Assembly: GCF_000204195.1 (NCBI RefSeq)
Contig: NZ_AFBG01000018.1
Span: 620,001-684,000 of the forward strand
Direction of reading: 5' to 3'
Source of the DNA: Acidovorax radicis N35
GTDB lineage: Bacteria > Pseudomonadota > Gammaproteobacteria > Burkholderiales > Burkholderiaceae_C
DNA: 64,000 bases
Below the pieces are notes generated by a model. The model was not told where the DNA came from, ran no database searches, and worked only from the letters and a program-made list of their open reading frames with translations. A program made the position numbers and the translations under genes. Position 1 is the first letter of the stretch. The number at the start of each line of letters is the position of its first letter. This document shows positions 57,050 to 64,000 of the stretch, piece after piece.

Positions 57050-58099
57050 TCAGGATCGCTGCTCGCGCCACAGGCCAAGTGCCTGTTGCACGGGACGGTC
57101 GGAGTAGCTGAACAGCACCGCCTCAGTGAGTGCGCGGAACTGCTGGGAGTGCCACGAGGGGACCACCAGCACGTCGTTTTCCTCCAGACGAAAGGTCTGT
57201 CCCTCGATGTGGGCTTCTGCCGAACCGGAGAGGCAGACGTACACCGTTCCATCCGTGCAGCGATACGGCTGGGTCTCGAAGCCTGCGGGAATCAGCTGTG
57301 CGAACGCGGCCATCGTTGGCATGGGCGAACGTCCTGTAGCCGGGTTCACGTAGCGCTGCTTGTGGCCGAAATGAGGGTCTGGACGGCCAGCCTTCAGGGC
57401 ATGCAGCGTGGACAGGGTGCGCTCCCAGGGGTACACAAAGACCTTGGTCGGGTCGGATGGTTGCTGCTGGAAGTCCACCGGGAGCATGTTGGAGCCATAC
57501 CGGGCCAATGCGTCCCCCTCCGGCCGGGTGACCGCTTGGTACTCGCTATCGCTTTTCTCTGCAAAACCTGCGTCCAGAAATCGGACGATCGGGATATCCA
57601 GCCCGTCAAGCCACACCACGGGTTCGTTGCCCGGATTGCCGTGGTCATGCCATGTCCAGGCAGGCGTGATGATGAAGTCACCGCGCCTCATGGTTGTGCG
57701 CTCTCCATCCACAGCGGTGTAGGCGCCAGCACCGTCCAGCACCAGGCGCAGGGCGGACTGGGTGTGGCGATGGGCCGGTGCAACCTCGCCAGGCAGGATG
57801 AGTTGAAGACCTGCATACAGTGCCTGCGTGATGCTGGACTGGCCTCGCAATGCGGGGTTCTCCAGAATCAGCACGCGGCGTTCCGCCTCTGCTGCGCTGA
57901 TCAACGAACCAGCCTCCAGCACCTTGGCGCGGACCTGGGCATAGGACCAGGCGTGCGCCACCGCAGGAGATCGGGGCTGTTGCGGCACCAGTGCTCCCAG
58001 CACTTCCCACAAAGGGGTCATGCTTTCTTCGGCGATGCGGTCGTAATAGCTTTTGCGCTGCTGGCTTGTTGCAACATCGGCAGACAGGGTGGTGTTCAT
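57050..58099 (-). CDS. nagI: Gentisate 1,2-dioxygenase
   Basis: A 349-residue bicupin Fe2+ ring-cleavage dioxygenase converting gentisate to maleylpyruvate. The metal-binding first cupin has His110/His112 in VAPAHRHTQSALRLVL and His151 in WTWHDHGN. The second cupin is degenerate at the usual histidines (ALFRALTEAVLFSYSD-like end region). It starts at ATG 58099 after GGAGCAAC. It is the second gene of the operon, just after the reductase gene. Confidence 0.91.
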   Translation of the reverse strand: MNTTLSADVATSQQRKSYYDRIAEESMTPLWEVLGALVPQQPRSPAVAHAWSYAQVRAKVLEAGSLISAAEAERRVLILENPALRGQSSITQALYAGLQLILPGEVAPAHRHTQSALRLVLDGAGAYTAVDGERTTMRRGDFIITPAWTWHDHGNPGNEPVVWLDGLDIPIVRFLDAGFAEKSDSEYQAVTRPEGDALARYGSNMLPVDFQQQPSDPTKVFVYPWERTLSTLHALKAGRPDPHFGHKQRYVNPATGRSPMPTMAAFAQLIPAGFETQPYRCTDGTVYVCLSGSAEAHIEGQTFRLEENDVLVVPSWHSQQFRALTEAVLFSYSDRPVQQALGLWREQRS

Positions 58100-58133
58100 G
58101 GGTTGCTCCTGAAATCAGTGCGAGGAACCTGGT

Positions 58134-59117
58134 TTACGTGCCGCTGGCATAGAAAGCATCCGCGTAGACCTGTCCGGGCAAAACACCCATTTGCCGCACC
58201 AGCAGGGACGTGGCTTCGACCATGGGCGGTGCGCCGCAGAGATACGCGCGAAAGCCCGCCAGGCTGGGCCAGTCCTTGGCGATGGCGTCGGTCACCAAGC
58301 CTGTGCGGCAACCCTGTGCCTGGCCAGACGCGACCACAATCTGCACCTTGAGATTCGGGTGCTGACGTTGCAGCGCTTCCAGCCATTCACGGCCATAGAT
58401 GTCGCGCTCAGATCGGACCCCGAAGTACAGATGGATGGGATTGCCCATGCCTGCGGCAACGGCACCGCGAACAACGGACAGGATCGGTGCCAGCCCCGTG
58501 CCGCCCGCTACACACAACATCGGCCCGGTGTGTTTGCGCCGAAGGTACGCAGAGCCCAGTGGGCCGCTCACTCGAACCGAGTCCCCCACGCGAAGTTCGT
58601 TCGCGACATAGGCGGTGACACGGCCTTGCGGAATCAGCCTCAGATGGAACTCCAGCGTTTCGTCGCTGGTCGTGCCGGCCATGGAATAGGGTCGCGCGTG
58701 GGTCGGTGTGAATTGCAATTGCGCATACTGGCCCGGCGAAAAATCCAAGGCCTTCGCTGGCTTGAGAATCAGTCGCTTGATGTCATGGGTGGTGTCTTCA
58801 ATGGCCACAACGGTGGCCTTGATGATCCGCGCCGCATGCACGACCACTTCATCAGGCTCGGCAATCTCCACGGTGCAGGCCTCCGTCAAGAAGGTCTGGC
58901 ACGCCAGGACGTACGAATCTTGCGCGGCCAGAGGTTGCTGCACCTCGCGCTCCGACTCCAGCACGTTCCCCGTGACGATCTTGCAACGGCAAGTTCCGCA
59001 CCTTCCCGCCATGCAGCTGTACGAAACCGGCACGTCGTTTTCGCGCAAGGCGTCCAGCAGATTGGCGCCGGCTGCGACATTGAAAGTGCGCTCTAGTGGG
59101 CGTACGTGGATTTCCAT
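58134..59117 (-). CDS. nagAa: Ferredoxin-NAD(P)H reductase of salicylate 5-hydroxylase
   Basis: A 327-residue protein from ATG 59117 ([14 protein letters not shown]). N-terminal plant-type [2Fe-2S] ligands are Cys35, Cys40, Cys43 ([11 protein letters not shown]) and Cys73 (VLACQT). FAD-binding RPYSMAGTT and NAD-binding [15 protein letters not shown] follow. It feeds electrons from NAD(P)H to the Rieske ferredoxin. It is the first gene of the operon, divergent from the LysR regulator. Confidence 0.9.
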   Translation of the reverse strand: MEIHVRPLERTFNVAAGANLLDALRENDVPVSYSCMAGRCGTCRCKIVTGNVLESEREVQQPLAAQDSYVLACQTFLTEACTVEIAEPDEVVVHAARIIKATVVAIEDTTHDIKRLILKPAKALDFSPGQYAQLQFTPTHARPYSMAGTTSDETLEFHLRLIPQGRVTAYVANELRVGDSVRVSGPLGSAYLRRKHTGPMLCVAGGTGLAPILSVVRGAVAAGMGNPIHLYFGVRSERDIYGREWLEALQRQHPNLKVQIVVASGQAQGCRTGLVTDAIAKDWPSLAGFRAYLCGAPPMVEATSLLVRQMGVLPGQVYADAFYASGT

Positions 59118-59232
59118 CGTGCGTTGTCTCTGATGTTTTTTTCGGCATCGTTTCCTGTAGCAGGAATCGCAGGGGCCGATGATCAGACTCGCGAGAAAAT
59201 CAGTCAACGCGATGGTGTGAATGTTTAATATC

Positions 59233-59244
59233 ATTGAAATCAAT
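59233..59244. promoter_or_regulatory. Palindrome ATTGA-AA-TCAAT, LysR box candidate
   Basis: A perfect 12-base palindrome in an AT-rich stretch upstream of the regulator start at 59261 and 116 bases from the reductase start. The wider arms AATAT/ATATT extend it. The T-N11-A form fits LysR-type sites. Function is inference. Confidence 0.5.
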
Positions 59245-59260
59245 ATTCAAGGAGGCCCCG

Positions 59261-60181
59261 ATGGAGCTCAAAGACATTGACCTGAATCTGTTGGTGGTCT
59301 TCAACCAGCTCCTCACCGAACGCAAGGTCTCCAAGGTGGCGGAGAACCTGGGTCTTGGGCAGCCAGCCGTGAGCAATGCCCTTTCGCGGCTGCGCAAGCT
59401 GTTTGACGACGAGCTGTTCACCCGCACCGCGAGCGGGATGCAGCCCACCCCGTTTGCGGACCAGCTGGCGGAATCGGTGGGGTATGCACTTGGCATGATT
59501 CACGGGGCTGTGAACGCCAGAAATTCATTTGATCCAGGCACCAGCAAACGCAGTTTCACTGTGGGGATGACGGATATCGGGGAGATCTACTTTCTGCCGC
59601 AACTGATGCAGCGAATTCAGGAGGTCGCGCCGTTCGTAGCCATCAGCACCGTGCGCAATGCCGCCACCAACCTGAAGGACGCCATGGAGGCCGGCCATGT
59701 GGATCTGGCGATGGGCCTGCTGCCGCAGTTGAAGGCGGGGTTTTTTCAACGCCGGCTTTTCGAGCAGAACTACGTCTGCATGTTTCGCAAAGGCCACCGG
59801 CTGGATCAGAAAAAAATCCGGTTGCAGGACTTCTTCAGCGCGGACCATGTGGCCATCGTGTCTGCGGGCACCGGCCATGGGCAGGTGGACGAGATACTGG
59901 ACAACCATGCACCCCAGAGGCAGGTGAAACTCAAAGTACCCCACTTTGTCGCAGTGGGGCATATCTTGCAGTCCACCGATCTCATCGCCACCGTACCGGA
60001 AAGGCTGGCCGAGCGCATGGCGGGACCTTTCCAGCTCCAGTACCTTCCTCACCCGGTCAAGCTGCCAAAAATAGCCATCAACATGTTCTGGCACGGGAAA
60101 TTTCACAAGGACCCTGCGAACCAATGGCTGCGCGCGCTGGTCTTTGATCTCCACGCGGATGCTTCGAGCCTCAGGGCGTAG
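59261..60181 (+). CDS. nagR: LysR-family regulator, NahR/NagR-like
   Basis: A 306-residue protein beginning MELKDIDLNLLVVFNQLLTERKVSKVAENLGLGQPAVSNALSRLRK, the NahR/NodD-like helix-turn-helix type that responds to salicylate. The effector domain includes FTVGMTDIGEIYFLPQLMQRI. ATG 59261 follows GGAGG. It is divergent from the salicylate operon and probably activates it with salicylate as inducer. The symbol is by analogy and not proven. Confidence 0.85.
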   Translation: MELKDIDLNLLVVFNQLLTERKVSKVAENLGLGQPAVSNALSRLRKLFDDELFTRTASGMQPTPFADQLAESVGYALGMIHGAVNARNSFDPGTSKRSFTVGMTDIGEIYFLPQLMQRIQEVAPFVAISTVRNAATNLKDAMEAGHVDLAMGLLPQLKAGFFQRRLFEQNYVCMFRKGHRLDQKKIRLQDFFSADHVAIVSAGTGHGQVDEILDNHAPQRQVKLKVPHFVAVGHILQSTDLIATVPERLAERMAGPFQLQYLPHPVKLPKIAINMFWHGKFHKDPANQWLRALVFDLHADASSLRA

Positions 60182-60264
60182 ATGCCGCCGTGGGGCAGCG
60201 GTGCCCTGCAAGAAAATACCGCTTGAATCTTGATGGCGGGAGCTCTTCCCTGTGTCTCCATCGC

Positions 60265-60951
60265 TCAGGCCAGCACGGGTCTTTCGTACACCAGCAGACG
60301 CCCCTTGTAGGCCGGAACGCTGCCGAGCGCAGGGTGATCCAGGCGCTCTTCCACCACCTCAAAACGGTGCGCCGCCATCTGCTTGTGAAAGGTGGAGCGG
60401 TTGCCCCGGTTCGGGTCCACGATCCAGATCTGTGCGCCTTGGCTGGCGTGGCGGTCCAGAAAACTGGCCAGCGAGGCGCGGGCGTCGCGTTCATACAGCA
60501 CATCGCTGCCCATGATGAGGTCGAACTCGCCGTGCACGGCACCGGCAGGTGCCGAGGTGTCTGCCCCCCAGTGGCCGGTGCGGTACTTGAGGGGCGGCAG
60601 ACTGTTGAGTCGGGTGTTTTCCTGCAGGAACTGCTGCGCCAACGGATGGCAGTCGCTGGCAGTGACATTGATGCCGCGCCGGTGGCACACCAGACTGGCC
60701 AGGCCCAGTCCACAGCCGATCTCCAGTACACGCTCGCCAGTCTGCAAAGGGCGGCTGGCCATGCGTTGCGCCAACTGCGCGCCTGAAGGCCAGAGCAGGC
60801 CGAACAGGGGCCATGCGGCGGACGAAATGCCAAGGGCCTCGGCGGTGCCCAGCGGGTCGGAGAACTGTTGCTTGTCGAGCAGTGATCGAATGATCAGGTC
60901 GGCGGCGCCGACGATGGAGATGTCTTCTTGCTTGGTGAGATAGCCGGGCAT
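60265..60951 (-). CDS. Class I SAM-dependent methyltransferase (Methyltransf_16-like)
   Basis: A 228-residue protein from ATG 60951 (MPGYLTKQEDISIVGAADLI). SAM motif I is VLEIGCGLGLASLVCHRRG (about 77-95), then DCHPLAQQFLQEN and FDLIMGSDVLYERDA, typical of nicotinamide N-methyltransferase-like/lysine methyltransferase-like proteins. The protein or small-molecule target is unknown. A longer N-terminal frame is rejected. Confidence 0.85.
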   Translation of the reverse strand: MPGYLTKQEDISIVGAADLIIRSLLDKQQFSDPLGTAEALGISSAAWPLFGLLWPSGAQLAQRMASRPLQTGERVLEIGCGLGLASLVCHRRGINVTASDCHPLAQQFLQENTRLNSLPPLKYRTGHWGADTSAPAGAVHGEFDLIMGSDVLYERDARASLASFLDRHASQGAQIWIVDPNRGNRSTFHKQMAAHRFEVVEERLDHPALGSVPAYKGRLLVYERPVLA

Positions 60952-61223
60952 GGCTCGGGCGTGAAGCCCGGATATGAGCACGTGCTCGAGGACCCCAGAG
61001 GTGGTGGGTGAGGGCGCGAGTATGCGCTTCTCGCTTGGAAGGGCCGTGCAGGCTGTCGTTGGCAAAGGAAAACGGCGGCCCGCCGGGGGGTGAATACGGA
61101 GGAATGGCCGCCCACGCCGAGGGGACTTTGGTGGGTGATGCAGCAGCCTTGCGCGTTGCTATAGTGCAGCGCACACAGGCGGCATGCCCGCCGCTTTTCA
61201 CAGACCCATTTCAAGGACTCCCC

Positions 61224-62210
61224 ATGGCCGCTGGCAGCCTGCTTGCCCTGTTGGACGATATCGCCACCATCCTCGACGATGTGGCCCTCATGACCAAGGT
61301 GGCGGCCAAGAAGAGTGCCGCCATGGCCGATGACGTATCGGTCATGACCAAGGTCGCAGCCCAGAAGACAGCGGGTGTGCTGGGGGACGACCTGGCGCTC
61401 AATGCCCAGCAAGTCACCGGTGTGCGCGCTGAGCGCGAAATACCCGTGGTGTGGGCCGTGGCCAAAGGGTCGTTCATCAACAAGGTCATCCTCGTGCCGA
61501 CGGCGCTGCTGATCAGTGCCTTTGCGCCTTGGGCCGTGACGCCCTTGTTGATGGTGGGCGGCGCCTTCTTGTGTTTTGAGGGTTTCGAAAAGGTGGCGCA
61601 CAAATTGCTGCATGCGCAGCATGAGGATGACGCCGAGCACGAAAGCCACGCCAAGGCCAATGCCAACCCGGCGGTGGATCTGGTGGCCTTCGAGAAAGAC
61701 AAGATCAAGGGCGCTGTACGCACCGACTTCATCCTGTCGGCGGAAATCATCGCAATCACCCTCGGCACCGTGGCAGCGGCACCTTTCACGCAACAAGTGG
61801 CCGTGCTGTCGGGCATTGCGGTGATCATGACCATTGGTGTGTATGGTCTGGTGGCGGGCATCGTCAAGCTTGATGACCTGGGCCTGTGGCTGAATGGCAA
61901 GGCCAGCAGCGCGGCCCGGGCCGTGGGTTCGGGCATCCTGCGCGCTGCGCCCTGGCTCATGAAGGGCCTGTCCATCGCGGGCACGGCGGCGATGTTCCTG
62001 GTGGGTGGTGGCATCCTGGTGCACGGGGTTCCGATGCTGCACCACGCGGTGGACGCCTCCGGTGCGGTGGCCGCGCAATGGCCCGTGGGCGGGCTGTGGG
62101 CGGTGCTGGTGCCCAATTTGCTCAACGCCGTGGTGGGGATTGTTGCCGGTGGGCTGGTGCTGGTCGGCGTGAAGCTGGTGCAGCGCCTGCGCGGCAAGTC
62201 CACTGTGTGA
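61224..62210 (+). CDS. DUF808 (YedI-like) inner-membrane protein
   Basis: A 328-residue protein with a cytoplasmic N-terminus in which [42 protein letters not shown] repeats a helix-and-turn unit, followed by about six to seven membrane segments ([65 protein letters not shown]). This matches YedI. Function is unknown. It has its own start 62 bases after the end of a small gap. Confidence 0.88.
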   Translation: MAAGSLLALLDDIATILDDVALMTKVAAKKSAAMADDVSVMTKVAAQKTAGVLGDDLALNAQQVTGVRAEREIPVVWAVAKGSFINKVILVPTALLISAFAPWAVTPLLMVGGAFLCFEGFEKVAHKLLHAQHEDDAEHESHAKANANPAVDLVAFEKDKIKGAVRTDFILSAEIIAITLGTVAAAPFTQQVAVLSGIAVIMTIGVYGLVAGIVKLDDLGLWLNGKASSAARAVGSGILRAAPWLMKGLSIAGTAAMFLVGGGILVHGVPMLHHAVDASGAVAAQWPVGGLWAVLVPNLLNAVVGIVAGGLVLVGVKLVQRLRGKSTV

Positions 62211-62340
62211 GAGTGGGTATGTCTTGATGTAGGTCTAAGGGTTAGTACGGAGGTCTTGAGATAGGGCAAGGCCGGTGGGTGGGTGCAGCGGTTCAATAGA
62301 TGCACGGGGGTCGTCCCCGTCCAACCGATGCGAAATCACC

Positions 62341-62931
62341 ATGAAAAAAAACCTGCTGGCTGTCGCCGTTCTTTGTGCCCTGTCTTCTGGCGCCGCCTTG
62401 GCGCAACAGGCTGAAGGCCCCTGGATGGTCCGTGCACGCGTGGTGCACCTGGACAGCGCCAACAAGGACAGCACGCCCCTGGGCCTGTCGATCAACGACA
62501 AGACGATTCCCGAAGTGGACGTCACCTACTTCTTCAACAAGAACGTTGCGGCCGAGCTGATCCTGACCGTTCCCCAAAAGCACACACTCAGCGCTGGCGG
62601 CGCTGCCATCGGCACGCTCAAGCACCTGCCACCCACGCTGTTGGTGCAGTACCACTTTGATGCCGCTGGCTTCAAGCCCTATGTGGGCGCAGGCCTGAAC
62701 TACACGCGGTTTTCCAGTGTGAACCTGCCCGCAGGCGTGGACATTGACCGCAACAGCTTCGGCCCCGCGCTGCAAGTGGGTGTGGACATCCCCCTTGCCA
62801 AGAATCTGTACCTCAACTTCGATGTGAAGAAGGTTTTCATCAAGACCGACGTGAGCGCCGGCGGTGTCAAGCTGGGCACCTTCAAGGTGGACCCCGTTCT
62901 GGTGGGGGTGGGTCTGGGCTGGCGGTTTTGA
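62341..62931 (+). CDS. OmpW-family outer-membrane protein
   Basis: A 196-residue beta-barrel precursor with a signal peptide (MKKNLLAVAVLCALSSGAALAQQ, cleaved near 21). The mature protein begins GPWMVRARVVHL and ends VLVGVGLGWRF, the OmpW layout of eight strands with C-terminal Phe. YHFDAAGFKPYVGAGLNYTRF is a family motif. It may pass small hydrophobic molecules. It is not obviously tied to the catabolic genes. Confidence 0.9.
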   Translation: MKKNLLAVAVLCALSSGAALAQQAEGPWMVRARVVHLDSANKDSTPLGLSINDKTIPEVDVTYFFNKNVAAELILTVPQKHTLSAGGAAIGTLKHLPPTLLVQYHFDAAGFKPYVGAGLNYTRFSSVNLPAGVDIDRNSFGPALQVGVDIPLAKNLYLNFDVKKVFIKTDVSAGGVKLGTFKVDPVLVGVGLGWRF

Positions 62932-62935
62932 TTAC

Positions 62936-63040
62936 CCCTCTGAGCTGTCTTTGGCCCCTCAGCCCCTGAAGGGGCGTCGCCGGTGGCCCGGCGAAGTCGG
63001 TTGCGCGGTGGCGCTGGCTGGGGTTGCGCCAGTTTCATAG
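62936..63040. repeat. Dispersed repeat C, second copy
   Basis: GC-rich intergenic repeat between ompW-like and LysE genes, with CCCCTGAAGGGG hairpin and the end GCGCTGGCTGGGG...GCGCCAGTTT shared with 30051-30184. Confidence 0.65.
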
Positions 63041-63069
63041 TGCTGCGATGGCAAGACGTCGTGGGCTGA

Positions 63070-63702
63070 CTACGTCCGCTTGTAAATGGCCAGTGAGCCC
63101 GCCAAGGCCAGCAGTGCGCCGCCGCAGCAGCGGTCCAGCCACAGCACCGCGCGACGGCGCAGCAGCTTGACGGCGCGCGCGCCGATCAGCGCGTAGGCCA
63201 GCATCACGGCAAAGTCGAGGCTGGCGAAAACGGCTGCAATGGCGGCGTACTGCGGCCATTGCGGTGCACCGGAGTCGATGAATTGCGGCAGCAGTGCCGA
63301 ACAGAAAAGATAGCCCTTGGGGTTGGTGACCGCCACCAGGAACGAACGCGCGAAGATGCTGCGCGGCGTGGCCAATGGGCCGGAGGCTGCTCCGCCCGCG
63401 GCCGCAATGTCCAGCCCGCCTTGCGAGCGCAGCAGTCGCAATCCCAGCCAGGCTAGGTAGGCCGCGCCCAGCCACTTCACCACCGAAAACCAGAACTCGG
63501 ACGCTGCCAGCAGCGCCCCCAGGCCCAGCGCCACTGCACCGACCAGCACAAGGTCCGACGCCACGGCGCCCAGCATGCCCGGCAGCGAGCGGCGCATGCC
63601 GTAGCGCGAACCATTGGCCAGCGCCAGCAGCACCGTGGGCCCCGGCGTGGCGATAGCCACCAGGGCCACCAGCGCGAAGACAAGCAGTGTGGCGATGGTC
63701 AT
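63070..63702 (-). CDS. LysE-family amino-acid exporter
   Basis: A 210-residue protein from ATG 63702 (MTIATLLVFALVALVAIATPGPTVLLALANGSRYG) with about five to six membrane helices. The PGPT motif and GYLFCSALLPQFID segment are LysE/RhtB signatures. It overlaps the DUF1272 gene by four bases. Substrate, such as homoserine, threonine or lysine, is unknown. Confidence 0.92.
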   Translation of the reverse strand: MTIATLLVFALVALVAIATPGPTVLLALANGSRYGMRRSLPGMLGAVASDLVLVGAVALGLGALLAASEFWFSVVKWLGAAYLAWLGLRLLRSQGGLDIAAAGGAASGPLATPRSIFARSFLVAVTNPKGYLFCSALLPQFIDSGAPQWPQYAAIAAVFASLDFAVMLAYALIGARAVKLLRRRAVLWLDRCCGGALLALAGSLAIYKRT

Positions 63703-63947
63703 GCCAGCATCCCACAGCCCTGGGGCTTGAGCACGCGTTCGGTGGAGGCCGGGTACTGGGACAGCTTGGAGGCTGGCCTGCGGGGGCGCTGCACCAGGTC
63801 GCCTCCGCAGTTGGGGCAAACGTGGCCCAGCCGCTTGCCGGTGCAGTCACTGCAAAAGGTGCATTCGAAGGTGCAGATGCGTGCGTCGGTGGAGTTGGGC
63901 GGCAGGTCCTTGTTGCAGCATTCGCAGTTGGGTCGCATCTGGAGCAT
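63699..63947 (-). CDS. DUF1272 cysteine-rich protein
   Basis: An 82-residue protein with eight cysteines in the first half (CECCNKDLP, ICTFECTFCSDCTG, HVCPNCGGDLV) arranged like zinc-binding pairs. This matches DUF1272. AAAGGAC precedes ATG 63947. It is translationally coupled to the LysE exporter gene, a frequent pairing. Function unknown; probably a small zinc-binding regulator or carrier. Confidence 0.92.
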   Translation of the reverse strand: MLQMRPNCECCNKDLPPNSTDARICTFECTFCSDCTGKRLGHVCPNCGGDLVQRPRRPASKLSQYPASTERVLKPQGCGMLA

Positions 63948-64000
63948 GGGGTGTCCTTTGGGAGAGAAGTGGGGGCCGGTTGCGGCAAGCGTATGGCAGG

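Overview
The window is a GC-rich chromosomal segment of a betaproteobacterium, most likely a member of the Comamonadaceae (Acidovorax or a close relative). The evidence is the gene content (a salicylate 5-hydroxylase/gentisate cluster of nag type, the ECF sigma-DUF3619-DUF3106-RDD block, nadE next to glnB, glnD, aat-bpt) and several families of short dispersed repeats of the kind I associate with this family. Species-level assignment is inference.

Layout. 1-15.7 kb is an accessory and regulatory region: a hydrolase cut by the window edge, several LysR regulators divergent from small enzyme or transporter genes, an AraC/GyrI-hydrolase pair, an Rrf2-flavoprotein pair, and a frameshifted methyltransferase. 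15.9-18.4 kb holds a decayed second copy of that methyltransferase and then a clearly AT-rich two-gene module: a small SLATT-like membrane protein overlapping a reverse transcriptase. This is the best candidate for a defence system and the most foreign-looking DNA in the window. 18.6-26 kb is a sugar/polyol uptake operon: ROK regulator, ABC ATPase, permease, binding protein, TIM-barrel isomerase and Gfo/Idh/MocA dehydrogenase. 26-34 kb carries housekeeping genes (FemAB/GNAT-like acyltransferase, nadE, glnB, LOG, dgkA) and the ECF sigma operon. 34-40.4 kb is branched-chain amino acid synthesis (ilvB, ilvH, ilvC, then pssA, then leuA), with a candidate leucine leader peptide and attenuator before leuA. 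40.5-54 kb has pbpG, an IclR regulator, the N-degron transferases bpt and aat, two tRNA-Asn genes, def, a universal stress protein, glnD, map and purL. 54.2-60.2 kb is the salicylate-to-gentisate catabolic operon with a divergent LysR regulator. The rest holds a methyltransferase, a DUF808 membrane protein, an OmpW-like porin, a LysE exporter and a DUF1272 protein.

Genes that work together: ilvB, ilvH, ilvC and leuA cover acetolactate to isopropylmalate. GlnD modifies the PII protein GlnB, and both are present. The reductase, Rieske ferredoxin and GH oxygenase convert salicylate to gentisate, which the dioxygenase and fumarylpyruvate hydrolase-like protein then process. No maleylpyruvate isomerase is visible in the operon.

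A recurring theme is a dispersed repeat of about 50-60 bp (eleven full or partial copies). It lies mostly between genes, but sits in frame inside purL, nadE and the acyltransferase gene, and directly supplies the ribosome binding site of pssA. A second repeat type is inserted in frame in the ABC ATPase and again in the acyltransferase.
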